From: Gerris lacustris
Lineage: Eukaryota > Arthropoda > Insecta > Hemiptera > Gerridae
Length of the DNA: 64,000 bases
Direction: 5' to 3'
Assembly: GCA_951217055.1 (NCBI GenBank)
Contig: OX578283.1
Location: forward strand, 68,625,475-68,689,474
The position numbers and the translations under genes are program-made. The notes below the pieces were generated by a model. The model made no database searches. It was given only the letters and a program-made list of their open reading frames with translations, and was not told the DNA's origin. Positions within the stretch are counted from its first letter, which is position 1. Every line of letters starts with the position of its first letter. Shown here one piece after another: positions 22,726 through 33,728 of this stretch.

Positions 22726-23699
22726 CAAAGGGAATTGTTTTATATATATCGCAATATATAAGTATTTTAATGATAATTTTTATAAAATTATTTGTGGGAA
22801 TACAAAATATTATATAACTGTAATGATAATTATCCACTCGTAAGGTAAATAATAATTTAAATTTCCAAACAATAAGCCACTTCAAGTGTAGCTTTAATTA
22901 GTATCAGCTAATTGGCCTGTATTAACTTTTATATAACTTTTACTACCGTTATTATTTTTTAATAATTACAATGTTCTATTATAATATATGCATAGCAAAA
23001 AAGCTAATAAATATAAGATAGCATGCTTGTTTTTTTAATTATATATATATATTACATTAATTAAAGTAATTTTCCTATCAAATTATGACGGGAATCTTCA
23101 TTTAGTAATATTACTATTTTCTTTTGTGGTTTTATTAAATAAATAAAAAATAGTTGTTCGTGAAGTCTCACGTAAAAAGTGTTTCGTTGGTATCCTTAAC
23201 ATAAAACTAGTTATATTAAGGAAGGGGGGGACGTAAATTGTTGATGGCAAAAGGCGTGGAAAATTAAACAATTAACACAGGATATACATTTTTGTAATGT
23301 ACTCTTTAATAATTTTAATTAGTTACCCCACACAAAAATTAAAATAAAAATACTTTTTTTGTGGTGCGAATTATCCGCCATATTGGATTCCCAGTTAATC
23401 AGTTAAAATTGCTATTCTAATGTTTCCTTGGGTCCAGCAGACCGCTTGGCACATACTTATTTTTTATACTTCTAGTAACTGCAGAAAATTAGGCACTTTT
23501 ATAGAAAAGGGGCCCCCACTTTTTTTTAATCAAATATACCTTCTGACACACGAATACACACTTTTTTTTATGCAAAAGTGTGATATTCCTTTGTCCCAAA
23601 GCATATTGGACTGATTATCCCTTTGTCTTAATAGTTGGTTAGACTAAGGGATATAAACTCTTCTGTATAAAAAACTAAAAGGGGGGCCATTTTCTATAA
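22723..23699. other. Unrecognised AT-rich stretch
   Basis: No gene. GCCATATTGGATTCCCAG near 23378 resembles the GCCATATTGG words of family E. A short inverted pair (ATAGAAAAGGGGCCCCCAC near 23501 and GGGGGGCCATTTTCTATAAG near 23681) suggests a foldback over about 23490-23705. Confidence 0.5.
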
Positions 23700-24040
23700 G
23701 AGTACCGAAAATTAAACCATTTTCATGTGTTACAGAGGAAGAGGTTCCTGGTTCAATTCCCCGGGGGGTCACAATCTTTTTTATCGGTAATAACGAAAAG
23801 GTGCAATAATTTTTTTCCGGAATATTCATCGGTCCACCATAGGATATAAGTGTGAATTATTTCAAAAATTTTAGAATAGCCGTTATAAGGTAGTTTGTGG
23901 GGAAACATTTGTATTTTTGTATATTTCGACTTATATATACACTAAAAAAAAAAATTAAAAAAATGTTTTTATATATTTGTAATCTACTCTTCAATACCTT
24001 TCATTTGATACCTCACTCAAAATTTAAAAAAATATTTCTT
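23700..24040 (+). repeat. Family K-like fragment with tRNA-like B box
   Basis: CCTGGTTCAATTCCCCGG followed by GGTCACAATCTTTTTTATCG and later CTACTCTTCAATACCTTTCA parallels 31450-31760 (GGGTTCGATCCCCCGGGAGG, GGTCACAATGTTTTTTATAG, CTACTCTTCAGCAGCTTTCA). The B box suggests a tRNA-derived head. No coding signal. Confidence 0.6.
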
Positions 24041-24491
24041 TTTCCCGTGACAGGAATTGACCTGTTTATTTATACCTATTTATTTGGTAATATTTCATCT
24101 TTCTTTTTGAGACATTTTCAAACCTGCTTATTAGTGTTATTATTCATAAATAAATTACTAAACAGTAAACTCGTTAAATTAAAAAATGCGGTCAAAAAAT
24201 ATAAGATTAAACTATATGTCATGGCCATGCAGTGCTCTCAGATCCATGACTGAATTTAGAAAAATTTTCTTCATTGATACTATCATGGATCAGTTGAAGA
24301 GGATATTAGTATTATTTACATTAATATTTAATTTATTAGCCAATTTTTAAAATAGGAAATGTTTAATATTATGGATTCTTATTAAATAACTGATATTTAC
24401 GCTTCCGTGCGTTGTATTATAAAAAAATAATAATAATAAGTCGTCTCTCCATTAGAAGAAAGCATGTAGTAGTGCCGGCTTTACATCTTAA
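24041..24491. other. Unrecognised AT-rich stretch
   Basis: No gene. The frame ending at 24253 has no recognisable domain; it is hydrophobic because of T-rich sequence. Confidence 0.5.
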
Positions 24492-24503
24492 GTCTTAAAG
24501 AAA

Positions 24504-25025
24504 AATCAAATTATAATTATTATTAACCACGGGAAACAGACAGAGAAAAATACACTCCAGCGCTGGGATTTGAACCACAGGCCTCTATATTTCCAGTATA
24601 GCGCTCTACCAACTAAGCTACGCAGGAGGATGATTTGATGATACCTTGTCCCGAATTTAACCTTTCAATTTTCCACAAATCTGAGAAGTCAACATTAATG
24701 ACATAGAACTAGACCGAGAAATAACGCTTATAATTATAAAGTACCCAATTAGTACCTGTACCTAGTACAATCAATCAGAAATTCATATTTTACGATTTTG
24801 GTAGTATTCATACTACGGAAAGATTAACTTTTAATTTAAATCAAATTATAATTATTATTAACTACGGGAAACAGACAGAGAAAAATACACTCCAGCACTG
24901 GGATTTGAACCACAGGCCTCTATATTTCCAGTATAGCGCTCTACCAATAATTTGATATAATTTGATTTAAATTAAAAGTTAATCTTTCCGTAGTATGAAT
25001 ACTACCAAAATCGTAAAATATGAAT
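24504..25025. mobile_element. Family B composite insertion with 12-bp target duplication
   Basis: Flanked by exact copies of GTCTTAAAGAAA at 24492-24503 and 25026-25037. The left end is AATCAAATTATAATTATTAT and the right end ACTACCAAAATCGTAAAATA, matching both ends of the 140-bp copy at 20947. Inside are two tRNA-like segments on the minus strand (24555-24627 and a truncated one at 24889-24950) and the shared block CTTATAATTATAAAGTACCC (24727). 24795-25020 forms a foldback of its own. The structure suggests either a dimeric element or a template switch during retrotransposition. Confidence 0.85.
24555..24627 (-). tRNA. tRNA-like sequence (73 nt, anticodon-position GGA), SINE head
   Basis: On the minus strand it can be laid out as a 73-nt tRNA: acceptor TCCTGCG/CGCTGGA with one mismatch, D arm GCTT/GAGC, a perfect anticodon stem CTATA/TATAG with loop CTGGAAA (GGA at the anticodon position, serine-type), and loop TTCAAAT. 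A box TAGCTTAGTTGG and B box GGTTCAAATCC both fit. The T stem is poor (TGTGG against CCCAG) and there is no long variable arm as expected for tRNA-Ser. It lies within a repeat family, so it is most likely a pol III promoter module rather than a decoding tRNA. Confidence 0.5.
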
Positions 25026-25037
25026 GTCTTAAAGAAA

Positions 25038-25599
25038 GTGAACCATTCACAAAAATATGTGTAATATTGTAAATAGATATCATTTAATAAAACGTTTAAA
25101 GAAGTAAATTATGCACGAAAAATAGTTTAGTGAATGTGTTTTATTATATTTAGTTAGCTTATCTGTTTCTTTGAAGTTAATTTAATAACAATGTAGATGG
25201 GCTATATGGCTAATAGCAAACACAATGAGAGAAGTAAATTAATAAAAATAATGTTGATAACACGCTCTTATAGATTCTTGAGAAACTATATTCACTGATA
25301 ACTGATAACACAGTTCTGCAAATAAAAGCTCCACAATGAAAATGTTATTTTCTGAAGTAATTTTATTTGGTGAAATCAAAATTTCTCCCATAGGTTCAGT
25401 TTTCTCGGAAAATTAGTCAAAAGTTTTGAAAAGTGGTGTTTTTAGTGGGCGACCTAATTTTTTACCCAATAAATTAAGAGGGGCACTTGAAACATTTGGT
25501 TGTAGAGGGGGATACTGCTAAAATAATTGGACAAAATTACAATATCATGTAGTATTTGCCCCAACCCGCAAATGTTTCAGCCTCCCTATAAATCAAAAT
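25038..25599. other. AT-rich spacer
   Basis: No gene or recognised repeat. Confidence 0.5.
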
Positions 25600-26270
25600 T
25601 TATATTAAATATAAATACAAACCCTTAATAAGAGAAATATAGATTTTTTTTGGAACGAAGTTCCTTATGGCACGTTTTGGAGCCCGGGAGTGAATCCAAA
25701 AAAAACTACCAAAATCACCGTTACGAAATCTACCTATGACGATAACTTGTGTAAAAGATCTCCGAGTTAGTTGAAATTCGGTACACATGTTCATTTTACC
25801 AATGCCCAGGCTGAGTTCATCGGAAAATGATATCCACCCAAGCGTTCACGCTCAACGCTCGCGTAAACGTAAGCTTAAAAAAGACGGGAAACAATGTTAT
25901 TATGGAAGCAGCCTGTTACTTGACTTGTTTATTTTTGTTATATATGTCAAAATGTCACTTGGTTTTGTAAATATGTATCGAAAATGTAATCACGGTCTTG
26001 TAAAAAGTAAAATTGATCTTTGCTGACGCTTATTTCAATATATGAGGTATATTATTATAATACTGGATACTTAACCAAAAAAAAAAATCTAACTTCATCC
26101 ATTTAATGAGACAAACAACTTTTTTAAATATTTTTTTAGTAAAACGAACACCAACACTGTTATGAAGTGATAAAGATCGCTAAATTTATTAAAGTGGACC
26201 CAAACTTTATTAAAATAAAGAAAACAACGTTTTTACCGATATCTTACGTTCTAACGTATAACGATTTTTA
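25600..26270 (+). repeat. Family D repeat, left part, interrupted at 26271
   Basis: Shares with 37550-38130 and 43297-43830 the words GACGATAACTTG, TTGAAATT(C/T)GGTA, CGCTCAACGCTCGCGTAAACG, AAAGATCGCTAAA and ACCGATATCTTACGTTCTAACGT. It continues at 29283-29400 after the inserted transposon. The frame at 25787-26026 is accidental. Confidence 0.85.
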
Positions 26271-27124
26271 GTCCAGTCAAATTAGGTTTTCATCTTGCAT
26301 TAAATCATGTAGTTCCAATTTTTTCAGGAATGTGTAGGGGGTGGTCCCCTGAACAACGCCTAATAAAGTCCCATTGATTTCAGGCGCCGCGGGACGGGGG
26401 AGGGGGGGCAAAAGGTCACATTTTTCAGTTTTTGGCGTTTATCTTGAAAACGGTACGTCGCACAGAAAATTATAATCTATTCAAAATTAAAGCTGATAAA
26501 ATTATTTTTCAAATCATATATATCTTGTTTCAACCTAAGTCTTACCGTTTTTGAGATATGAGCCGTTGAATATTAAAAAATGAAAAAAAAAGGGGCAGTG
26601 GTTCAGGAATCTCGTCAATCTTTCTCTTCTAACTCTTTTCCCTTCGAGTTTAACGAAAACTCGGGGGAAATAAAGTTGTAGAGCGAAAAATGTCCTTAAA
26701 AAATGAATGTAGTTATGCTAATTTATCTTCACCCCGTAAATAGTTAGAGCGTTTTGAAGTTTAGGGGCGCTTTTCAACATTTTACTAGTAAAATGCTTCT
26801 TGTGACTCAAGTTTTGTTCCAAGGTTTGTAACTCTCTTGATCACTTTGTATGCTGTTTAATTGGATAAGTATAGTAATTATAACCCGTATTAATAATGAA
26901 TTATGTATACATGTACCAAAATCTATATCTCGTAATATATAGAAGGACACTTGTATTAGAGAGGAGGAAGTAATAAATCAATTTAAGATGTATAAAAGTT
27001 GTTCATAAAATCAAAAATTGGGTATCAAAAATAGATTCAAATAACAATACTAACATTGAATATATGTATACAATTCATTTCATCAACTGCTTTTTCATTT
27101 GTTAAAAAATGTCAATATGATACT

Positions 27125-27452
27125 TCAATCAAATTGCTCAAAGTCTTCTTGGATCGGAACACTGTTTGTACACGAGCCTTGACAGTTTCTGCACACCAGG
27201 GAACAGTTGGTCCTGGCTCTCCGACAACCACACATCGTTCCGCAGCCAATGGTACAGCTGCAGAAGAGTGTGTTGAGGACAATGTCTGGTGCCAAAGGGG
27301 GTTTTGTCTTGATAGGAGTAAGGTGTCCACATCTTTTCTCGTCCAGCACCAACTTTCATGTAGGATGGATTCGTTCCCCAACCATTGCTGCACCTCCAGA
27401 AACACTCTGTATGAATGTTACATTGCAGCATCTGTTGTGGGCGGCAAAGCAC
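27125..27452 (-). pseudogene. C-terminal Cys-rich (CXC-like) end of a transposon-encoded protein
   Basis: Two frames on the minus strand must be joined to read it, so there is a frameshift near 27330. The first frame contains FLEVQQWLGNESILHESW; the second continues with PPLAPDIVLNTLFCSCTIGC and CGCRRARTNCSLVCRNCQGS, with regularly spaced Cys residues. This layout (a WGW-type segment, then PLAPD, then a CxC/CxCR/C..C..C Cys cluster) is one I recognise from the C-terminus of uncharacterised insect mobile-element proteins; it probably binds zinc. I cannot name the family with certainty. The copy is broken and cannot make an intact protein. Confidence 0.6.
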
Positions 27453-27844
27453 GCAGGTTGGCTTTCATTATTGCAGTGGATTTCACGAATCACGAAGCAT
27501 ATGTATCAGTGAACAAAATAGAATAAAATAGATTAGAATTGTAGCTAGTTGTATTTAATAATTATTGAATACTAATTATTGTATTATTAATAATATAACG
27601 ATAACGTATTAGTAAATATTAATTAGTTAAATGAATTATTAAATTTACTTAATGGGGTCAGTACGGTCTAAGAAAAATTAAAGGTACCTGTACTGATTGT
27701 GAATATACTTATTTAACGGGGCCTGGAACATGAGCAGGAACATTCATTCCCCAGCTTCAGCAATGTCTCCTGGTGAAGATTTGGGGTCATAAAACAATTT
27801 TGCGATGTTTGCTGTTTCATTGGCATACCGCTTGAAACATTATA

Positions 27845-28030
27845 CTATGGCCTGGTGTACCGTTTTCTGCACTCCACATGGTCGACACCACCTTTCAATC
27901 TTCGGAACGAATCATGTCTTTCATCTCTTCGTGTAAGATTAGCACTTAATAACGTTTTCATCCCTTTATCACTCTCTTGACTTGCACCTTCTTCAGCTGT
28001 TTCATCACAAATTAAGCACTTTTCACTCAT
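27845..28030 (-). pseudogene. N-terminal zinc-binding-like segment of the same transposon gene
   Basis: A 61-codon minus-strand frame beginning MSEKCLICDETA and ending HVECRKRYTRP, i.e. a CxxC pair followed about 40 residues later by H-x-x-C, as in a treble-clef-like N-terminal module found in insect repeat-encoded proteins. Past the stop, downstream minus-strand sequence at 27840-27720 in shifted frames still resembles protein (RYANETANIAKLFYDPKSSP), indicating frameshift decay of a once-longer gene. It probably belonged to the same gene as 27125-27452. Function not known; a DNA-binding role at the transposon ends is plausible. Confidence 0.6.
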
Positions 28031-28368
28031 TTTGAACGACCTATTATTGTAATAAAAATGTTGTATACGATCATAACTTGGCGCAAACGCTTGAGAGACT
28101 GTTTACATAGAGTTACAGACGTTGGAAACAAAACTTGAGTCACAAGCAGAATTTTACTAGTAAAATGTTGAAAAGTGCCCTTAAACTTCAAAACGCTCTA
28201 GCTATTTACGGGGTAAAAATATATTAGCATAAATTCATTCATTTTTTAAGGAAATTTTTCGCTCTACAACTTAATTTCCCACGAGTTATCGTTAAAATCG
28301 AAGGGGAAAGAGTTAGAAGAGAAAGATTGACTAGATACCTGAACCACTGCCCCTTTTTATTCATTTTT

Positions 28369-28961
28369 ACTTTCTCATGTAAAGAGAAAGTATTGTGATG
28401 GCGCGAAAATTCGATTTTAATGGATTTACACGTTTTGAGGTCCCCTGAGTCCAAAAAAGTGGTTTTTAAAAAATGTCTGTCCGTCGTCTGTCGTCTGTGC
28501 AGACGCCTGGAGCCTAAACTACTGGGCCAATTTTGACGAAATTTGGCATACATGTTCAGAAAAATCATACCCCGATGCGAAATCGAGAAATGAATTTTAG
28601 CTCTAAATTTGGGGGCGCTACCCCCCAAAAACTCTGAAAAAACATGAAAAAAAATTATTTTTTGAAAACGGTTTCGACGATTTTGATGAAAAAATTCTAA
28701 AATGTAGTCCATTTAAATACGAATCTAACTATATAAGCCGTTTTCCCGGGAAATATCTAGTTCCTGAGAAAATAGCTTAAAACGCGGTCGGAGGGAGCCC
28801 GGGTTCAATTCCCCGCCCAGGAGAAGTTATTTTAATGATACGTTTCGATGAAATGTTCAATAATAATTAAATGTACATACGAAAGCTAATAAATGGAAAA
28901 CACTGGGCTATGTAATTATGAACTCGTATAAGAGAAAGTTTGTCTGAGTTGTCTAAGACCG
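28369..28961 (-). mobile_element. Family C element, full-length, nested in the 26271-29282 transposon
   Basis: Inserted in the right arm; comparison with the left arm (26560-26610) shows the empty site and a 6-bp duplication ATTTTT (28363-28368, 28962-28967). One end is ACTTTCTCATGTAAAGAGAAAG, itself a hairpin; the other end is GAGAAAGTTTGTCTGAGTTG. Inside are a B box (GGGTTCAATTCCCC, 28800-28815), GGCTCCAGGCGTCTGCACAG words on the complementary strand, and a block of T-rich sequence. The 157-codon minus-strand frame is shared poorly with other copies and is not considered a gene. Confidence 0.9.
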
Positions 28962-29282
28962 ATTTTTTAATATTCAACGGCTCTTATCTCAAAAACGGTA
29001 AGACTTGGGTTGAAACAAGATGTATATGATTTGAAAGATAATTTTATCAGCTTTAATTTTGAATAGATTATTATTTTTTGTGCGACGTACCGTTTTCAAG
29101 ATAAACGCCAAAAACTGAAAAATGTGACCTTTTGCCCCCCCTCCCCCCTCCCGCGGCGCCTGAAATCAATGGGACTTTATTAGGCGTTGTTCAGGGGACC
29201 ACCCCCTACACATTCCTGAAAAAATTGGAACTACATGATTTAATGCAAGATTCGCCGCCATTTTGAGCTAATTTGACTGGAC

Positions 29283-29400
29283 TATTTAATAAAACTTCTT
29301 ACACATTTTCTAAAGTACAATTGAAACAGGCATGTAAAATTTCAACCGGATTCAAGCAGAAGCTTTAGAGTAGGGAAGAGATATATTTTATAATATTATA
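29283..29400 (+). repeat. Family D repeat, right part
   Basis: AATAAAACTTCTTACACATT, AAGTACAATTGAAACAGGCATG and AAATTTCAACCGGATTCAAG continue the copy broken at 26270. Confidence 0.85.
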
Positions 29401-29490
29401 ATTATTATTAACCACGGGAAACAGACAGAGAAAAATACACTCCAGCGCTGGGATTTGAACCACAGGCCTAATTAATTAGGCCTGTAAATT
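29395..29490 (+). mobile_element. Family B fragment
   Basis: ATAATTATTATTAACCACGGG, the CAGACAGAGAAAAATACACT block and the start of the antisense tRNA-like segment (GGGATTTGAACCACAGGCC), then truncated. Confidence 0.8.
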
Positions 29491-30924
29491 AATTGGCCGG
29501 GTAGGTAGAAAACAGTCCTATTTCAATCCAATATCCTTTAACAAACATACTCTTTAACTATAAACTCATCATGATCAACTTTTTTCTTATATTCAATATA
29601 TATTTAATAGTAAGACGCTTGCTTTAATGAGACAAATAATGATTTTCTTTTAATTTTTCCTTAACTCTTGCTAGGTACAAACAGTTGGTTACTTTTAATT
29701 TTGTCTCTTTTCTAACTCCGCCATGTATAAGTAGTTAGCAATGTATACGTACTTAGCAGTGTGATTTTATAATTTATATTTAATGAAAAATGTAAGGAAC
29801 TTCGTTCCCACAGGGTGTCCTGCGACACCACACGTATTTTTTTTTATTTTATTTTTTTCCTAATGTAGAAAGGTATGTTCTGTATGGTTTAAAGATATTT
29901 AAATGCCCTTTTTCTCTGGTCATTTCTTTTTTTTTGTGCGTAAAATTTGGTTGAAAAAACCCCCTAAATAAAAATGTTTCCAAACTTTAGGCGCATTTTC
30001 CGGGAAAAATACAAAGGAGAAATTTGGACTTTAGATTCGGATTCACCAACCCTCTTAAATACAAAGCTTAGACTAAATAATAGTGCACAAAGTTCGTTAC
30101 ATTTTGCTGAAATGTGTCAAATTTAGTGTGTCCGGAAAGTAGGTCAAATTTATGTCCAAAAAAGGTTCAAAAAATGTATTAAAAAAAAAAATTAATTAAT
30201 TAAAAAAATACTTACAATATCATGTTTGTTTTGGTCTATAATTTTTTCTGTCCTTGATTTTTTATTTAATTTCTGATACACTTCAACTATTACACTTTAA
30301 AATTATTACTTTTACCTTTTACAAAAATGAGAAAGTCAATTCAAAATATATTTATTTCTATAAAGTAGCGTAATACTTTCTCATTTATACTGTTTTAACT
30401 AATTTATTATTAAATTGTTTTAATTACTAATAAAAATGTATTTAAGAATTAATAAAAATTTATTATTATTGACCTATAAATGATTATTATCTATACATTT
30501 TAAAATTAATAGTGGTTTAGTTTTTTTCTAAGTGTTATAAACAGCTATGCACAGACAAAATATTTTTTGTTTTTATTAATTATTATTTATAAATAATAAA
30601 TTTTTAGAAAATATATTTCGTATAAAAATTTTTACATAAGGTACTTTAGAGATCTACCGCCAATGAAATGTGAATAACAATTGTTCCAAATGAACACGAT
30701 GTTTACGTAAACCTTTGCTAACGTCACTCGCGTGTTATTAACACTAACTACCTTGCGTGAACTAGCCTGCAGTGGAAGACTAGCGAAGAGGTAATCATTT
30801 TTATAACAGTTTGACCCTGGAAATATTACAAAAAGAACTCAGCTATATCTGTTGTATAACTGAAATCTCCCAGACAAGAACCAACAGTGATATAATATAC
30901 GTTCGTACGCCAATTATACAACCA
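29491..30924. other. Unrecognised AT-rich stretch
   Basis: No gene seen. 29790-29850 contains GGAACTTCGTTCCCACAGGG. A more GC-rich patch at 30640-30800 (ACGTCACTCGCGTGTTATTAA) has no identified role. Confidence 0.5.
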
Positions 30925-31012
30925 GTTGTATGTTATCATTTTTACAATTACACGAACGGTTGTATGTTATCATTTTTACAATTACACGAACGGTTGTATA
31001 TTATCATTTTGA
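30925..31012 (+). repeat. 34-bp minisatellite, about 2.5 copies
   Basis: Unit GAACGGTTGTATGTTATCAT followed by TTTTACAATTACAC, repeated in direct tandem. The frame over it is accidental. Confidence 0.9.
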
Positions 31013-31223
31013 ATCATTCATAGTGGTAATAATGAATGATATCGACAATTTGTTTTGTTCTCATCAATTTTTTTTTTTAAATTTATAATTCACAAAAGTA
31101 AAATAAATATAGAGAGAGAATTACCATGTTTTGGAGGACGGTTTATAATACACTTCTCTAATAAAAGAAAAAATATATATATATTTATTTTTATTTTGAT
31201 GTATAATAATAATATAGGATGGT

Positions 31224-31371
31224 GTAAATAAAAATCGGTCCGAGACAACTCAGACAAACTTGCTCATAATATACGAGTTCATAATTATACTTAGCCCAGT
31301 GTTTTCCATTAATTAGTTTTCGGAGGTATATTTTATTATTATTGAACATTTCATCAAAATATATCATAAAA
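31224..31371 (+). repeat. Family C fragment
   Basis: CGGTCCGAGACAACTCAGACA, GAGTTCATAATTATACTTAG, TGTTTTCCATTAATTAG and TCATAAAAAT match the left third of family C; it then ends abruptly. Confidence 0.85.
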
Positions 31372-31394
31372 ATCACAGGGAAGTACTTGCGTCC

Positions 31395-32564
31395 AAGTAC
31401 TTTTTAGGGTTTTGTAGATGATTAAGCATACCCGTTATGAAATTATGATTTTTTTTCTTCGATCCTAAGGGTCCCGGGTTCGATCCCCCGGGAGGTCACA
31501 ATGTTTTTTATAGGTAATAACGACCAGATAAATTACATTTTTTTAAGGAAATTTTCATCGCCCAACCATACGGTGTAACCATGAATCATTTCAAAATTTT
31601 AAGACCAGCCATTATATAAAATTTGGGGGGGGGGGGGGGGAGTTTTTTGGAGGTATATTTTGACTTATAAAACCAATAAAGAATTAAAAATTTAAAAAAG
31701 CAAATTTATATTTGTATCCTACTCTTCAGCAGCTTTCATTTGATACCCAACTCAAAATTTTAAAAAAATAAAATTTTGGGCGCACTCCAAATTTTCGTGC
31801 ACAAAATTGGTAATTTTTAAAACCTGGGAATGAACTCCCGGAAATATCATCGCCCCCCTATAAGGTATTAGTATGAATTATTTCGAAATTTGAGCACCAG
31901 CCGATCTATAGTGGTTGGGGGGGGGGATTTTTTTGTGGTATATTTTGATTTTTTTCCCCTATAAGGAATGCAAATTTTAAAAAAGCATATATGACATATA
32001 TTTGTCACAGCATATATTTGTGACAGCATATATTTGTGTCCTACTCTTCAGCAGCTTTCATTTAATACCCAACTCAAAATTTTAAAAAAATAAAATTTTG
32101 GGCGCACTTCACTTTTTCGAGCCCAAAATTAACAATTTTGAAAATTGGGATGAACTCCCGGAATTTTCATCGCCTCACAATAAAATAGTGGTTGGGGGGG
32201 GGGGAATTTTTTTTGGGTATATTTTGATTTATTTAACCAATAAGGAATGCAAATTTTAAAAAAGCATATATATATTTGTGTCCTACTCTTCAACAGCTTT
32301 CATTTGAAACCCTACTCAAAAATTAAAAAAAATATAAATTTTTGAGTTTACCACATTTTTTCGAATTGCGCATGCGCAAATTTAATTATTAACTTCTGTA
32401 TATTTTTCCTGTGGTTGGGTCAAAAAGTTGCACCAGTGTTTCAAATTTCAGTACTTTAGCTAAAACGGTTCGGGCCCTATGAACCAAAGAGCGACGGACG
32501 GACGGACACATCACCCTCGGTATAAGGGTTTTGAGAAGTATCTACAAAACCCTAAAAATACTTT
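31395..32564 (+). mobile_element. Family K element with TTAGGGTTTTGTAGA inverted ends and internal tandem modules
   Basis: Left end AAGTACTTTTTAGGGTTTTG, right end CAAAACCCTAAAAATACTT. A tRNA-like B box (GGGTTCGATCCCCCGGG) lies near 31470. The interior contains three related modules beginning with CCTACTCTTCAGCAGCTTTC at about 31717, 32038 and 32281, each preceded by a GGTTGGGGGGGG or similar G-run. The right part carries GCGACGGACGGACGGACACA. No coding signal. Confidence 0.75.
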
Positions 32565-32886
32565 CTTGTCGTCGAGCAATCATACCGGGTCAATATAGTT
32601 TTTTGAATCTATTTCGATTCCTAGTGCCGTAGACTGTATGCGCAGACTGTTTAAATCATTATAGGATTAATTAAATAATGTTCTCTAAATTTCATTAAAA
32701 TTGGATCTGGCGTTTTCAAATTATTGGCATTCGGAATAAATTTGGCGGACAGTCACATAATTGCTTCCCTGGTCTCTGAAATGCCTTTATGCAAAGAAAT
32801 TTTCAATTTGGTAACAAAAAAAATTGTTGCAGTACTATCAGAATGCTTTCATTAACTTTGAAATAAAAAAATCACAGCTTTAATTT
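32565..32886. other. Spacer, insertion target of the LINE
   Basis: No gene. The last 11 bp (32876-32886) are the left copy of the LINE target duplication. Confidence 0.6.
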
Positions 32887-33728
32887 CACTTACTACCTCA
32901 TCCTTAAGTCCTTTGCTCACTGATAGGTATTTCTGTGCAAGTTTAGGAACCTCTTCCTCATCCATCTGCCCTGTAAGAGCTGGAGTACCTCAGGGCAGTA
33001 TCCTCGGACCTCTCCTATATTCCTTCTACACACATGACATCCCTCAACACCCTTCCTCAGTCCTTGCCACCTTTGCAGATGACAAGGCAATCCTATCTGT
33101 CCACCAAGATCCTCAAATTGCCTCAAATAACACCCAAAATCATCTTCTCCTTCTCGAACCTTGGCTAAGAAAATGGAGGATCCGGATTAACGAAGAGAAA
33201 AGTGTACATGTCACTTTTACTCTTCGTCATAGCACCTGTCCCCCAGTCATTCTTAAACAAGTCCTCATTCCACAATCCAATACTGTCCGTTACCTTGGCC
33301 TTCACCTTGATCGACGACTCACCTGGCAACACCACACTAAGACCAAACGTACTGACATCTCAAGACGATACAAGTTGCTGCTTCGTTTACTAGATCGTAG
33401 GTCTAAACTTACTTTAAATAACAAACTTCGAATTTACAATGTAATATTAAAACCAGCTTGGACCTACGGTCTAGAAGTATGGGGTAGCACCAAGCCTTCC
33501 AATTCCCGTCGAATTCAAACTCTTCAATCCAAGATCCTCAGAAAAATCACAGATGCTCCTTACTACGTCTCCAACCTCACTCTCCATAACGACCTCAATG
33601 TACCTTTTGTTAGAGACCTATCCATATCCCGATACCATAAATTTCACGAATCCTTATCCAATCACACCAATCCTTTAGTTGAAATCCTCTCCTCCCGATC
33701 CATCCCAGATGACCCACCTCGCCCCTGA
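32886..33728 (+). pseudogene. Jockey-clade LINE reverse transcriptase, C-terminal part
   Basis: An uninterrupted frame ends at 33728 with TAA or TGA just after PPRP; the element edge cuts off the start, so any initiation codon is coincidental. Visible in order, counting from 32913: AGVPQGSILGPLLYS (about 23-37; RT motif with the conserved PQGS), FADD (54-57; the catalytic YxDD-type box with F in place of Y), LEPWLRKWRIRINEEKS (81-97), RYLGLHLD (126-133), then a thumb-like region with AWTYGLEVWG (182-191). In a complete element the protein copies its own RNA at a nicked chromosomal site. The endonuclease and N-terminal RT motifs are missing, so this copy cannot move by itself. No in-frame stop is seen, which supports recent insertion. 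Confidence 0.9.

Larger units (their letters stand above)
26271..29282 (-). mobile_element. 3.0-kb TA-flanked DNA transposon with ~0.5-kb inverted ends
   Basis: Tips are GTCCAGTCAAATTAG and its complement; TA lies at 26269-26270 and 29283-29284. Other family D copies (38009-38030, 43713-43735) show this site uninterrupted. Long arms (about 26271-26830 and 28135-29282) are mirror copies, including a GGCGCCGCGGGACGGGGGAGG block and TTTTACTAGTAAAATG. The right arm is interrupted by a family C insertion (28369-28961). Between the arms, remains of one minus-strand gene survive: an N-terminal Cys-containing segment (28030-27845) and a C-terminal Cys-rich segment (27452-27125), with a decayed middle. 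Confidence 0.9.

Noticed and set aside
24555..24627. A functional serine tRNA gene
   Set aside because: The T stem is poor, the long variable arm expected for tRNA-Ser is missing, and it lies inside a repeated mobile element. Listed as tRNA-like only.
27056..27526. 156-codon plus-strand frame
   Set aside because: It is the antisense shadow of the minus-strand Cys-rich transposon gene, which has the recognisable motifs.
28239..28712. 157-codon minus-strand frame over family C
   Set aside because: Other family C copies have stops and indels at the corresponding places; no conserved protein.
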